Of a DNA stretch of 64,000 bases, positions 26,489 through 34,390 are shown piece by piece. A model generated the notes under the pieces. The model saw only the letters and a program-made list of their open reading frames with translations. It searched no databases and was not told the DNA's origin. Numbering within the stretch: the first letter of the stretch is position 1; each line of letters begins with the position of its first letter. The stretch is from Chitinophagaceae bacterium. Its GTDB lineage: Bacteria; Bacteroidota; Bacteroidia; Chitinophagales; Chitinophagaceae. A program made the position numbers and the translations under genes. The stretch is taken from the NCBI GenBank assembly GCA_947458275.1, contig CANGYR010000001.1:1-64000 (forward strand), given 5' to 3'.

Positions 26489-26923
26489 TTATTGAATCCA
26501 ATAATTCATAATAATTTGAACAGTATTTGTTGCTTGTAATGTCGGATTTTCTAAATGAGCTACTCTATTTCCATTTACATAAATGTTACCTGTACCAGTA
26601 CTAGTCGAATTAAGTGCTAAACCAGTTGAAAGAACTACATAAAAAGGTCTGCTTGAAGTTGTAACCGTAACCTCCTTTGACCATGTTGTACCTGAAGTAA
26701 AGCTGTTATCTTGCTCTAATTGTCCTGTACCATTTATATACTGTATTGTGGTAGGAGTAGTTATCGAAGAAGATGAAATTATTTCATACTTCAAAGTGAA
26801 TGGAGTACCTACTGTATTGGGGTTTACTTGTCCTCCAGCTGTGTTATTTGAACTGCAACCAGAAATAGCTAATGCAATAACAGAAAAAAAGATAGAGCAG
26901 AATAATAAATTACTAATTTTCAT
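26489..26923 (-). CDS. Small lipoprotein, MmpS-like
   Basis: The protein has 144 residues with a lipobox ending ISGC (Cys23). The body is a beta-sandwich pattern (FTLKYEIISS, TTIQYINGTGQLEQ, TWSKEVTVTTSSRPFYVVL, GNIYVNGNRVAHLE) like MmpS-type lipoproteins of Bacteroidota. It is the last gene of the element before the left repeat. A 31-bp repeat with a TACGTTTG element lies 16 nt before its start. Function is unknown. Confidence 0.7.
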   Translation of the reverse strand: MKISNLLFCSIFFSVIALAISGCSSNNTAGGQVNPNTVGTPFTLKYEIISSSSITTPTTIQYINGTGQLEQDNSFTSGTTWSKEVTVTTSSRPFYVVLSTGLALNSTSTGTGNIYVNGNRVAHLENPTLQATNTVQIIMNYWIQ

Positions 26924-26938
26924 TTTATTTAAGATTTA

Positions 26939-26969
26939 ATTTTATTGATACCCAAACGTAACCCAAAAT
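26939..26969. repeat. 31-bp repeat, copy 1
   Basis: It is identical to 27752-27782 except for one base (a versus g at the 22nd position). On the minus strand this copy contains TACGTTTG, a match to the TAnnTTTG -7 element, 16 nt before the lipoprotein gene that starts at 26923. Confidence 0.7.
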
Positions 26970-26998
26970 TAAGTTTACATAATAATTTAAAAATAATT

Positions 26999-27649
26999 CT
27001 AGAAAGATATATCATTAAATGAACCTGTTATATCTATAGGAGTTCCATCCGTTGTCATTCCCAATAGTACAATTTTACCAGACATAACCCTTTCTAAATT
27101 ATCAACTTTTGTTATTTCAAGTATATAATTATACTTATTTTTATTTTTAAGTCTAATGGGAATCCCTTGACCTAAAGACAAACAGACAAAGTTTTCACTA
27201 AAATAACCGATCATACCTCTTTGCTCTTGGGTAAAATTTATATACTCAAAATCTTTATCAGTACCACCAGTTAAATAAATTTTTTGAGGTTTAATTTTAC
27301 CAAGCCTTAAACTCATAAATGAAATGCCAATATTTTTTGGCATACCATTTCTTATGTAACTAAAGCTAAAACCTATACTTGTATATACAATTCTATTTTT
27401 TTGAATAAATAATCCAGTTTGGTTCGACGTTGTTGTACTTTGAACATATATACGACCCGTTTTATACTCTTTATTATTATATATAATTTGTGCTTCTCCA
27501 TTACATGAACCACACTCAGGGCCACAATCTACACCTAGTTCTAAACTATCTTTAATACCATTATCACATTTGAAATTATTTGTATGATCTTGAGAAAAAG
27601 CAATATAATTAATAAGTAAAAAAAATAGTATTAAGATTCTCTTTTGCAT
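26999..27649 (-). CDS. Secreted protein with CxNGxxDxxExGxDCG motif
   Basis: The protein has 216 residues. The signal peptide MQKRILILFFLLINYIAFSQ is followed by CDNGIKDSLELGVDCG and then CGSC, a short cysteine-rich motif widespread in secreted Bacteroidota proteins and possibly calcium-binding. The rest (about 150 residues) has beta-rich character and matches no family recognised here. It is probably surface-exposed or periplasmic cargo of the element. Confidence 0.65.
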   Translation of the reverse strand: MQKRILILFFLLINYIAFSQDHTNNFKCDNGIKDSLELGVDCGPECGSCNGEAQIIYNNKEYKTGRIYVQSTTTSNQTGLFIQKNRIVYTSIGFSFSYIRNGMPKNIGISFMSLRLGKIKPQKIYLTGGTDKDFEYINFTQEQRGMIGYFSENFVCLSLGQGIPIRLKNKNKYNYILEITKVDNLERVMSGKIVLLGMTTDGTPIDITGSFNDISF

Positions 27650-27751
27650 AAATGTTCAAATTAAATTAAAAATAAAAATGTTTTAAAAAACTTTCTTTTT
27701 CTGATGCAATAAGGGCTAAATAAATTTAGTAAACACTTCTACTAAAACCCT

Positions 27752-27782
27752 ATTTTATTGATACCCAAACGTGACCCAAAAT
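27752..27782. repeat. 31-bp repeat, copy 2
   Basis: This is the second copy of the 26939-26969 sequence, with CACGTTTG in place of TACGTTTG on the minus strand. It lies 103 nt upstream of the secreted-protein gene that starts at 27649. Confidence 0.7.
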
Positions 27783-27824
27783 GTTTATTAATAACTCTAA
27801 ATTAATTAAAGGGATTTAATAATC

Positions 27825-28571
27825 TTAATTATTATTTTCAATTAAAACATAAAAACAAATTGAAATAAAAGCCAGTAAGAGCAAAATACTTATAAAATCA
27901 AGAATAATTCTTGAATATTTATAAATTAATTTTTTCTTTATCGATAAATAAAGAAAAATAGTACTAGTGAAAAAATATAAAGCTACCCAAAATATCATTG
28001 TACCATATGGAAATGCAGAGTAAATAAAATTATTTGTAATTATTTCCCAAAAGCCTCCTCTAGTTGATAAACATAGTTTCATGGCATCATCATATTCTTC
28101 AGCTGCTTCTATATCAGGATCAATAAGCCATACCTTTCCACTAAATAAATTATATATAGAGTTGTAATTACTAGAAAAAGGAATTCTAAATAATGTACCA
28201 TACTGCCCCAACATTCTTTTAAAATCTTGCCAGCCATTTGTATTAGCATTATAGTATGCTTCATTATCTTCTAAAGGATTGAAACCAAGTTTATTAAATG
28301 TTTCTGGGCCATAACCTCTATATCTATCTACATTAGTAGCATAGCCATCAAATTCATAATTGCCAGATCCTGAATTTGGCTTGGGTTGATTTTGATTATT
28401 TATTCCAACATCCCAAATAAATTGATACATCTTTGAAGGATGATATTTTTGCTTGTACATTCCATATCCCAGACAAAGAAAAAAGGATATAACAATGCCC
28501 CCCAATATTATTCTAAAGTTCAGGAATAAATATTTATACTTTTCAATATTACAATTAGATTTTTCTAGCAT
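27825..28571 (-). CDS. Membrane protein of unknown family
   Basis: The protein has 248 residues. One membrane segment lies near residues 20-38. A soluble domain of about 140 residues follows, containing YGPETFNKLGFNP and LEDNEAYYNANTNGW. Two more membrane segments lie at about 185-212 and 220-243. The central motif has a phage- or secretion-structure feel, but it cannot be assigned here. Its ATG overlaps the stop of the upstream membrane gene by 1 nt, so the two are translationally coupled and probably form a complex. Confidence 0.6.
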   Translation of the reverse strand: MLEKSNCNIEKYKYLFLNFRIILGGIVISFFLCLGYGMYKQKYHPSKMYQFIWDVGINNQNQPKPNSGSGNYEFDGYATNVDRYRGYGPETFNKLGFNPLEDNEAYYNANTNGWQDFKRMLGQYGTLFRIPFSSNYNSIYNLFSGKVWLIDPDIEAAEEYDDAMKLCLSTRGGFWEIITNNFIYSAFPYGTMIFWVALYFFTSTIFLYLSIKKKLIYKYSRIILDFISILLLLAFISICFYVLIENNN

Positions 28572-29065
28572 TAAATCTTATTCTTAGGTTTATTTAAATA
28601 ATTATAGAAATAGAATATTAAAGAAGGAATAATTACATAAACAAGCAATTCCATTATTCCATAGTCTTCTTTTAAATTACTATTCCTATCCAAAGGCCAG
28701 AAGTATTCTTTTCTGTATTTATCCTCAGAAGCATTGAAAAAGAAAATCATATTCAATAAAGCCCATCCAATAAAAATTGAAAAAAACTTTTTTTGATTCT
28801 CAGTAAATGAATCAACAAGAAATTTAAACTTCTGAAAATAATTCTCAGTTTTGCTTTTTAAGCTCGACTCTATTTTTTCTGGTGTTGAATTTTTCTTAAC
28901 AGATCCTCCTTTCCAAATTTTATAAATAGAATAAAATGAAATAAATAAACATGTGACACTAAATTTAATGCCTATCCAAGATGGTAAATATGGCCATACT
29001 CCTCCTAATAATAAACCTGCAATTAGGACTAAAATTGATAAAATTAATTTGTTAATAATTCTCAT
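28571..29065 (-). CDS. Membrane protein of unknown family
   Basis: The protein has 164 residues with hydrophobic segments at about 6-25, 31-50, 94-112 and 138-158. A charged cytoplasmic or periplasmic loop of some 45 residues lies between the second and third. No family is recognised. It is the first gene of a two-gene operon with the protein above (1-nt stop/start overlap). Confidence 0.6.
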   Translation of the reverse strand: MRIINKLILSILVLIAGLLLGGVWPYLPSWIGIKFSVTCLFISFYSIYKIWKGGSVKKNSTPEKIESSLKSKTENYFQKFKFLVDSFTENQKKFFSIFIGWALLNMIFFFNASEDKYRKEYFWPLDRNSNLKEDYGIMELLVYVIIPSLIFYFYNYLNKPKNKI

Positions 29066-29422
29066 ATTCTACTTATTATTATATAATTAAATTTTAAAAT
29101 TATTTTTTATTATTTAATCAATTACACTACACTACCAAACATCTAATTTGTAGCTGAAAGGGAGTCAAATACATATAAAAAACACCTTAGTGTAGTCCAC
29201 AATTTCGTGATATTTCAACTCTGTCTATTGTATCATTTTAGAATTTTGACTTTCCCGGTTACAGAAGCAAAGAATTAGTTATACTAATTTTATATGTTGA
29301 TTATCTATATATTCATTAATTAATTAATGAAATTTTATTTATCCGTCAAATATAGCAAAAAAGTATCCTTTCATGTTAACGTACAGAAAGGACTTAACAA
29401 ACGTGACTCCCACCAAGCTACA
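29066..29422. other. Intergenic region inside the element
   Basis: This is 357 bp of AT-rich sequence between the membrane-protein operon and the JAB-domain gene. It contains aattaattaatta palindromic runs. I see no gene, tRNA or clear terminator in it. Confidence 0.4.
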
Positions 29423-29875
29423 CTACAGAATTCCTTCATCAGCAAAGCTGAAATAGGCTGCATCCGGTACAACAATAAGATGATCCAATAAGGCAATGTC
29501 TAAAAGTTTACAAGCTTCTTGTATTTTCTTGGTTATATCTTTATCCTGTATAGATGGTTGTAGATTTCCACTAGGATGATTGTGAGCCAATATTATTCCT
29601 ACAGCTGCTGATTTTAATGCTACTCCAAGAATTAATCTTGGATCTGCAACAGTTCCGGTAATTCCACCTTTACTGAGTTCATAAACTCCTATTAGCCGGT
29701 TAGCTCTGTTGACATAGCCAACTACAAACTGCTCTTGTAGTGATATGGTTTCTTCAGGAAAAAACCTTAGTAAATGGTAGTAGGCATCAGCTGAACTTTT
29801 GATAAGTGGGTGATGTACTTTTTTAGGTCTGTAGCTTACTTCAATTTCAGCTAATTTGGTTGTTGTATTGTTCAT
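29423..29875 (-). CDS. RadC-like JAB domain protein
   Basis: The protein has 150 residues. The JAB/MPN metal motif HNHPSG followed by a later Asp (PSIQDKDITKK) and DHLIVVPDAAYFSFADEGIL at the end are those of the RadC family. It lacks the N-terminal helix-hairpin-helix of chromosomal RadC. This short form is typical of plasmids and integrative elements in Bacteroidota and suggests the DNA here came from a larger mobile element. Activity is unproven. Confidence 0.85.
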   Translation of the reverse strand: MNNTTTKLAEIEVSYRPKKVHHPLIKSSADAYYHLLRFFPEETISLQEQFVVGYVNRANRLIGVYELSKGGITGTVADPRLILGVALKSAAVGIILAHNHPSGNLQPSIQDKDITKKIQEACKLLDIALLDHLIVVPDAAYFSFADEGIL

Positions 29876-29989
29876 GTTGGTTTAATTAAAAATCCCCCAC
29901 CACTTCTAATGATGAGGGACTTGGTTAAAAATAGATGCTGAATAAATCAGCTTTGATTTAATAAAGGAATAGATCCAGGTTGATTCCAA

Positions 29990-30838
29990 TCAATGTTTAC
30001 CATTAAGCATAAACTTTTTACCGAATAATGGACTATTTTCATTTTCATGAGCAAGAATTCTCTTTTTTTGCTGCTCAAATTCCGGCTTAAGAATGCTTTG
30101 AAATTCAACGTGTTCTTTATACAGAGCTACCAATTCAGGAACAGACTTGCATTTTTTCACCTTTTCTAATATATCCTCAGCAGTAATTCCGTTATTACAC
30201 CATTGATTGATAAGCTTTCCTGTTGCTACTGATAGCTTATGATCTGGTTTACCAAAGAATAACCCCGTTCTATCCTTAGAAGCTATAGCATGATTTTTCA
30301 TATCAAGTTCAAATACCAGAGTGAACTCGTAATCCATGCCATCTCTCTGAACAGTTTTGAGTCCAACTTTCTCAGGAACCATCTTCCCATTTTTTTCACT
30401 AAGAACGTAATCTTGTTTAGTTCTCATGGTAGAAATTACATGAGGTTGACACTGAAGAATTTTCTGAACAAATTCATTGTGCCTAGGTGTTACCTTAGAC
30501 CAATTAGTAAAACTATTCCCTTGCAGAGATGAGTGATAGTCCAGAAGATATTCCCATTCATGTGTAAGACTATCAATGATAATAACCTCTATCCCGGCTT
30601 CTGTACATACATCAATTGCTTCAATGTACTTTTCCGGGGTAAAAGGAGATGAAATTGGAAGAACATTGTAATTCCCAAGATGTGCATAAAGTTCAGCTGA
30701 ATGGTTTTCTGTGTCAATAACAGCAATTTTAGACCAATCATTACATAATCCAAATGCTGTAAGAAGTGCACTCATTGTTTTACCACTTCCTGAAGAAAGA
30801 GAAAATAATAATTCCTGATTTTGCTGACTACAATACAA
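29990..30838 (-). CDS. P-loop ATPase (AAA_24/phage RecA-like), possibly N-terminally truncated
   Basis: The protein has about 282 residues. SGSGKTMSALL is the Walker A motif and sits only 15 residues from the start. Walker B is EVIIIDSLTHEW. KIAVIDTENHSAELYAHLG and FSLSSGSGKT resemble phage and plasmid nucleotide-binding proteins of the AAA_24 group, which take part in recombination or replication. The only usable start is TTG at 30838. An in-frame stop lies 9 codons further up and the frame abuts the truncated integrase, so N-terminal residues have probably been lost by deletion. Confidence 0.65.
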   Translation of the reverse strand: MYCSQQNQELLFSLSSGSGKTMSALLTAFGLCNDWSKIAVIDTENHSAELYAHLGNYNVLPISSPFTPEKYIEAIDVCTEAGIEVIIIDSLTHEWEYLLDYHSSLQGNSFTNWSKVTPRHNEFVQKILQCQPHVISTMRTKQDYVLSEKNGKMVPEKVGLKTVQRDGMDYEFTLVFELDMKNHAIASKDRTGLFFGKPDHKLSVATGKLINQWCNNGITAEDILEKVKKCKSVPELVALYKEHVEFQSILKPEFEQQKKRILAHENENSPLFGKKFMLNGKH

Positions 30839-30849
30839 CTCCTGAAGGG

Positions 30850-31263
30850 TTAAAGAAAGTAACTATCAACCAACCGAAGTACATACTTGATATCGTTATG
30901 GGTTTTTTCAGAAACTTTGATTTTTTTGTAAACGGATTGCAAAGCTTCAGATATATTAGTTTCAGGACTAATTTCAGGGGAGCCTACAATAACCTTGTTG
31001 AGTTTTACAAATGGGTTAAATGCCTGCTTTAAGAGTTTATCTAATTCCTGAGATAGTAAAGTTTTGGTAGCTTCCTGTCTTTGAGAAAGTTCCTTAAAAT
31101 GATTCATCCCTTTTACCATAACTTGTTTAGGTTGAGGATATTCAGGGTGGTAGAATCTGTAACTTAAGTACCAGTCTGTGGTAGTTTTAGCACTTTTTGA
31201 TTGCCAGTTCTTTGGATGAACAGAGATTTTACTGCATTTACAATCATTGGGCAAATTGATCAT
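30850..31263 (-). pseudogene. Tyrosine-type integrase, N-terminal fragment
   Basis: The fragment has 137 residues and begins MINLPNDCKCSKISVHPKNW. The DWYLSYRFYHPEYPQPKQV strand region is the arm-binding domain of Bacteroidota phage-type integrases, followed by the start of the SAM-like core-binding domain (QEATKTLLSQELDKLLKQAFNPF). Complete proteins of this type have about 400 residues with a C-terminal R-H-R-Y catalytic domain. Here the frame stops after VDSYFL and the ATPase gene follows at once. It starts 106 bp from the tRNA-side att repeat, the normal place for an integrase. It is most likely inactive. Confidence 0.75.
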
Positions 31264-31274
31264 GATGTAGAAAT

Positions 31275-31294
31275 TTTGTTAGCTTTTTTGTTAG
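31275..31294. repeat. Putative integrase arm sites, right end
   Basis: Two TTTGTTAG octamers (31275-31282 and 31287-31294) lie 12 nt before the integrase fragment's ATG and within 100 bp of the right att repeat. Copies also occur near the left end. Confidence 0.45.
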
Positions 31295-31328
31295 CTATTA
31301 AAAAATACTACAACTAATATGAGATTAT

Positions 31329-31368
31329 TAAAAAAGCCCAAATCCTTACTAATAAAGGACTTGGGCTT
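31329..31368 (-). terminator. tRNA-Met terminator supplied by the element
   Basis: A 14-bp stem with one mismatch (31334-31347 with 31355-31368) is followed on the minus strand by TTTTTTAATAA. It starts 3 nt past the tRNA 3' end and lies inside the element, so the element brought its own terminator for the restored tRNA gene. Confidence 0.8.
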
Positions 31369-31416
31369 AGTACCGGGGAGCAGACTTGAACTGCCGACCT
31401 CAGGGTTATGAATCCT
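31369..31416. repeat. Right attachment repeat (within tRNA-Met)
   Basis: These 48 bp are identical to 26177-26224. They overlap the 3' 46 nt of the intact tRNA-Met gene plus two bases beyond its end. The crossover must lie within this stretch. Confidence 0.9.
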
Positions 31417-31444
31417 GTGCTCTAACCAGCTGAGCTACCCCGGC
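31371..31444 (-). tRNA. tRNA-Met (anticodon CAT)
   Basis: The gene is 74 nt on the minus strand. The acceptor stem GCCGGGG pairs with CCCCGGT (first pair G-T) and the discriminator is A. The D-arm is GCTCAGCTGGTTAGAGC, the anticodon loop TTCATAA, and the T-arm contains GTTCAAG. No CCA is encoded. One anticodon-stem pair next to the loop reads A-C. The CAT anticodon could also be an initiator or a lysidine-modified Ile tRNA; the general features favour elongator Met. A TACTTTTG -7 element lies just upstream. Confidence 0.92.
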
Positions 31445-31452
31445 AAGGGGTG

Positions 31453-31460
31453 CAAAAGTA
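31453..31460 (-). promoter_or_regulatory. tRNA-Met -7 element (TACTTTTG)
   Basis: Read on the minus strand these bases are TACTTTTG, a TAnnTTTG match, ending 8 nt before the tRNA 5' end. Confidence 0.6.
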
Positions 31461-31505
31461 TTGAATTTCATTAAATTGGAAAAGGATTGGGGCAGGTTTT
31501 TTGGA

Positions 31506-31601
31506 AGAGTTGAAAATTGTTGAAGGTTGTTGAATATTGATGAAGAATACAACTTCTTCAACTTCTTCAACTTCTTAAACTTCTTAAACCTTTTAAACCT
31601 T
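31506..31601. repeat. Inverted word-repeat element (gttgaa / cttcaa)
   Basis: Three or four gttgaa-type words face a run of cttcttcaa and cttcttaaa words. It lies directly after the stop side of the PduO gene and before the tRNA promoter. Confidence 0.6.
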
Positions 31602-32159
31602 GGTTCTCGGTTTCCACGGAATTTCCTCTACATTCAACTGCTGTCCGGTAAAACGGGCAAGAACAAAAATGTAATCACTCAATCGGTTGATATATTTTAT
31701 TACAAGAGGGTCGATAAAAAGTCCTTCTTCCCGCATACGAACACAAATGCGTTCGGCACGGCGACAAATACATCTTGCTACATGGAGATGAGAAATGGTT
31801 GGATGCCCGCCTGGCAATATGAAAAACTTCATCGGAGCGAGTGACTCATTCATACGGTCTATTTCACGTTCAAGCAACTCCACATCTGATTCCTTCAAAT
31901 CAGGCATTTTCATAGATGGTTCTTTTTCAGGGTCACAGGCAAGAGATGAACCGATGGTAAACAAACGGTCTTGAATTTCTCTTAATTGTTTGTTGCTAAG
32001 TTCATCGGTGATGTAGTCATTGCAGAGGCCCAGATAAGAATTCAATTCATCCACTGTTCCGTAACTGTCAATACGAAGATGACTCTTGGCTACCTTGGTT
32101 CCGCCTATTAAACCTGTAGATCCTGTATCTCCGGTTTTTGTATATATTTTAAATGCCAT
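31593..32159 (-). CDS. Cob(I)yrinic acid a,c-diamide adenosyltransferase, PduO type
   Basis: The protein has 188 residues and begins MAFKIYTKTGDTGSTGLIGG. SYGTVDELNSYLGL, FILPGGHP, and HVARCICRRAERICV are the PduO-family ATP- and cobalamin-binding segments. It attaches the adenosyl group to cob(I)alamin to make the B12 coenzyme, in the cytoplasm. No cobalamin-dependent enzyme or B12 riboswitch is visible nearby. It ends inside the word-repeat element at 31506-31601. Confidence 0.94.
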   Translation of the reverse strand: MAFKIYTKTGDTGSTGLIGGTKVAKSHLRIDSYGTVDELNSYLGLCNDYITDELSNKQLREIQDRLFTIGSSLACDPEKEPSMKMPDLKESDVELLEREIDRMNESLAPMKFFILPGGHPTISHLHVARCICRRAERICVRMREEGLFIDPLVIKYINRLSDYIFVLARFTGQQLNVEEIPWKPRTKV

Positions 32160-32213
32160 TTGTTGATTTAGTTAAATTGCTATTTTTCGTAAACAACAGA
32201 AATGAAAAATGGT

Positions 32214-32930
32214 TTAGACAACAGTTGCAATGACGGAAGGATTCGGATTGATTTTGTCGGTTTCAATCATTCCGTCTTTTAATCTTATCACGCGATGTGC
32301 AAAAGAGGATATGTCTTCTTCGTGAGTGACCAGGACTACCGTATTTCCTTCATCGTGAATTTTTCCCAGTATCTCCATTATTTCATGGGAAGTTTTGGAA
32401 TCCAGATTTCCTGTGGGCTCATCTGCCAATATAATAGAAGGATTATTGATCAATGCCCTGGCAATGGCCACACGCTGACACTGACCGCCACTGAGCTCGT
32501 TGGGTTTATGGTGCATACGGTCATCCAAACGGACTTTTGTAAGAACAGCCGCCGCTCGCTCCGCTCGCTCTTTCTTCGATACGCCGGCATATACCAACGG
32601 CAAAGCCACATTCTCCGCAGCTGTGAGTCTCGGTAATAAATTAAACTGCTGAAATACAAACCCAATTTCCTTATTGCGCACCGCCGCCAAATCATCATCC
32701 GGCATACGGCTTACATCATTGCCATTGAGCACATATTTGCCACCCGTGGGGGAATCCAGGCAACCCAAAATATTCATCAGGGTTGATTTTCCCGAACCAC
32801 TGGGACCCATCAATGCCACATATTCGTTTTTGAAAATATCCATGGAGATGCCCTTCAATACCTGCAATTCATGTTTTCCCAGGTAATAACTCTTGGTGAT
32901 GTTTTCCAGATGAAGTATTGATGCTGCCAT
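32214..32930 (-). CDS. ABC transporter ATP-binding protein (MacB/LolD type)
   Basis: The protein has 238 residues. Walker A is GPSGSGKST, the signature [15 protein letters not shown] and Walker [13 protein letters not shown]. The N-terminal [16 protein letters not shown] and [15 protein letters not shown] are typical of the MacB/LolD subfamily, which powers MacB-type mechanotransmission pumps or lipoprotein release. The permease is not adjacent. The start codon overlaps the gatC stop (TAATG), so it is coupled to gatC. Confidence 0.9.
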   Translation of the reverse strand: MAASILHLENITKSYYLGKHELQVLKGISMDIFKNEYVALMGPSGSGKSTLMNILGCLDSPTGGKYVLNGNDVSRMPDDDLAAVRNKEIGFVFQQFNLLPRLTAAENVALPLVYAGVSKKERAERAAAVLTKVRLDDRMHHKPNELSGGQCQRVAIARALINNPSIILADEPTGNLDSKTSHEIMEILGKIHDEGNTVVLVTHEEDISSFAHRVIRLKDGMIETDKINPNPSVIATVV

Positions 32931-33220
32931 TATTTTTTTATCACCTTAGGTACTTTAAAAAATTCCTCGTCTTTCACAGATGCATTGAACAATGCCTCCT
33001 CTCTGGTGAAATCTGCCTTCACCTCATCATCCCTCAGCACATTTACATTATCGGTAATATGCAGCAAGGGCTCCGTACCGGAAGTATCCAGTTCATTCAG
33101 CTTGTCCACAAATTGCAGCATTTTCCGGAGGTCGGTTTTCAGCTCCGTCTTTTCTTCTTCTGTGAAACGCAACCTCGATAAAACGGCCAGTTTATCAATC
33201 ATTTCATCATTGATTTCCAT
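32930..33220 (-). CDS. gatC: Asp/Glu-tRNA amidotransferase subunit C
   Basis: The protein has 96 residues. It begins [24 protein letters not shown] and has the family [21 protein letters not shown] and LRDDEV segments. GatC stabilises the GatA-GatB complex that amidates Glu-tRNA(Gln) or Asp-tRNA(Asn). gatA and gatB are not in this window. It is divergent from trpS and overlaps the following ABC ATPase gene. Confidence 0.93.
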   Translation of the reverse strand: MEINDEMIDKLAVLSRLRFTEEEKTELKTDLRKMLQFVDKLNELDTSGTEPLLHITDNVNVLRDDEVKADFTREEALFNASVKDEEFFKVPKVIKK

Positions 33221-33282
33221 ATTACAAAAGTAAAGTTTTTACCCCCTACTTTTACTATCTTCGTCCTCTTTATTTTTGCATA

Positions 33283-34317
33283 ATGACAGATCAACAAACA
33301 GAGAAAAAGCAAGGAGTTTTGTCATCCAATGTGGTGATGAGCGGCATCCGGCCAACAGGGATGTTGCACCTGGGCAACTATTTCGGCGCCATCCGAAATT
33401 ACGTGCGGATGCAGGAACAGTACGAGTGTTATTTTATGGTAGCCGATCTGCATTCATTAACTACCCACCCCGACACCAGCCTGTTAAAAGAACATGTAAA
33501 AAGAGTGCTGGCAGAAAATATCGCTTGCGGTCTCGATCCCGATAAAGCAACATTTTATTGCCAAAGTCATGTGCGGGAAACAGGAGAACTCTATCTGTAT
33601 CTGAATATGCTGGCGTATAAAGGAGAACTGGAAAAAACCGTTACTTTTAAAGATAAGGCACGTCTGCATCCCGAAAATGTAAATGCCGGACTGCTCACCT
33701 ATCCTGTATTGCAGACAGCAGACATCATCATTCATCGCGCCGGACTGGTACCCGTGGGAAAAGACCAGGAACAGCACCTGGAAATGGCCAGAAACTTTGT
33801 ACAGCGGTTCAATCATCGTTATGGTCAGATTTTTCCCGAACCACATGCTTTCAATTTCAATGAGGCATTGGTAAAAGTTCCCGGACTGGACGGCTCAGGA
33901 AAGATGAGCAAAAGCGAAAACAATATGTCTACGCTCTACTTCGCAGATGATGATGATACTATTCGTAAGAAAGTGATGAAAGCCAAGACAGATGCAGGTC
34001 CCACAGAACCCAACAGCCCAATGCCTGATTACATTGAAAATATTTTTCTGCTGATGCATCTTGTCAGCGAGGAGGGCGTTATTAAAAAATATCAGGAAGA
34101 TTACAATAATTGCAGCATCCGCTATGGCGACCTGAAAAAACAGCTGGCGGAAGATATGGTGAAATTCATTGCTCCCATACGCCAAAAAGCCGACGATATA
34201 CTGGCAAACGATAAATACCTGGTGGAGACAATGCAAAAAGGAGCTGCCAGGGCTTCCGAAAGCGCTCAAAAGACGATGAAACTCGTAAGGGAAGCAATCG
34301 GACTGAATTATTTTTAA
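33283..34317 (+). CDS. trpS: Tryptophanyl-tRNA synthetase
   Basis: The protein has 344 residues. The class I signatures are LHLGNYFG (HIGH equivalent) and GKMSKSENN (KMSKS). Substrate-site segments VLQTADIIIH, VPVGKDQEQHLEMARN and MPDYIEN are present. It charges tRNA(Trp) in the cytoplasm. A TATTTTTG element 6 nt before the ATG may be its -7 box, which would give a leaderless message; a second candidate (TATCTTCG) lies about 25 nt further up. Confidence 0.97.
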   Translation: MTDQQTEKKQGVLSSNVVMSGIRPTGMLHLGNYFGAIRNYVRMQEQYECYFMVADLHSLTTHPDTSLLKEHVKRVLAENIACGLDPDKATFYCQSHVRETGELYLYLNMLAYKGELEKTVTFKDKARLHPENVNAGLLTYPVLQTADIIIHRAGLVPVGKDQEQHLEMARNFVQRFNHRYGQIFPEPHAFNFNEALVKVPGLDGSGKMSKSENNMSTLYFADDDDTIRKKVMKAKTDAGPTEPNSPMPDYIENIFLLMHLVSEEGVIKKYQEDYNNCSIRYGDLKKQLAEDMVKFIAPIRQKADDILANDKYLVETMQKGAARASESAQKTMKLVREAIGLNYF

Positions 34318-34390
34318 GATAATTGAAAAACTGATTTTTTCATTAAGATAAATTAATACATTCGCACGTAGTTAATTTTTAAACAGGGTT

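Larger units (their letters stand above)
26177..31416. mobile_element. Decayed integrative element in tRNA-Met, about 5.2 kb
   Basis: The element lies between two identical 48-bp direct repeats that derive from the 3' half of tRNA-Met. Reading from the intact tRNA end it holds an integrase N-terminal fragment, an N-terminally clipped ATPase, a RadC-like JAB protein, two coupled membrane proteins and two exported proteins, all on the minus strand. It is visibly more AT-rich than its flanks. The integrase lacks its catalytic domain, so the element should not be able to excise by itself. Only part of a larger mobile element seems to remain. Confidence 0.85.
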
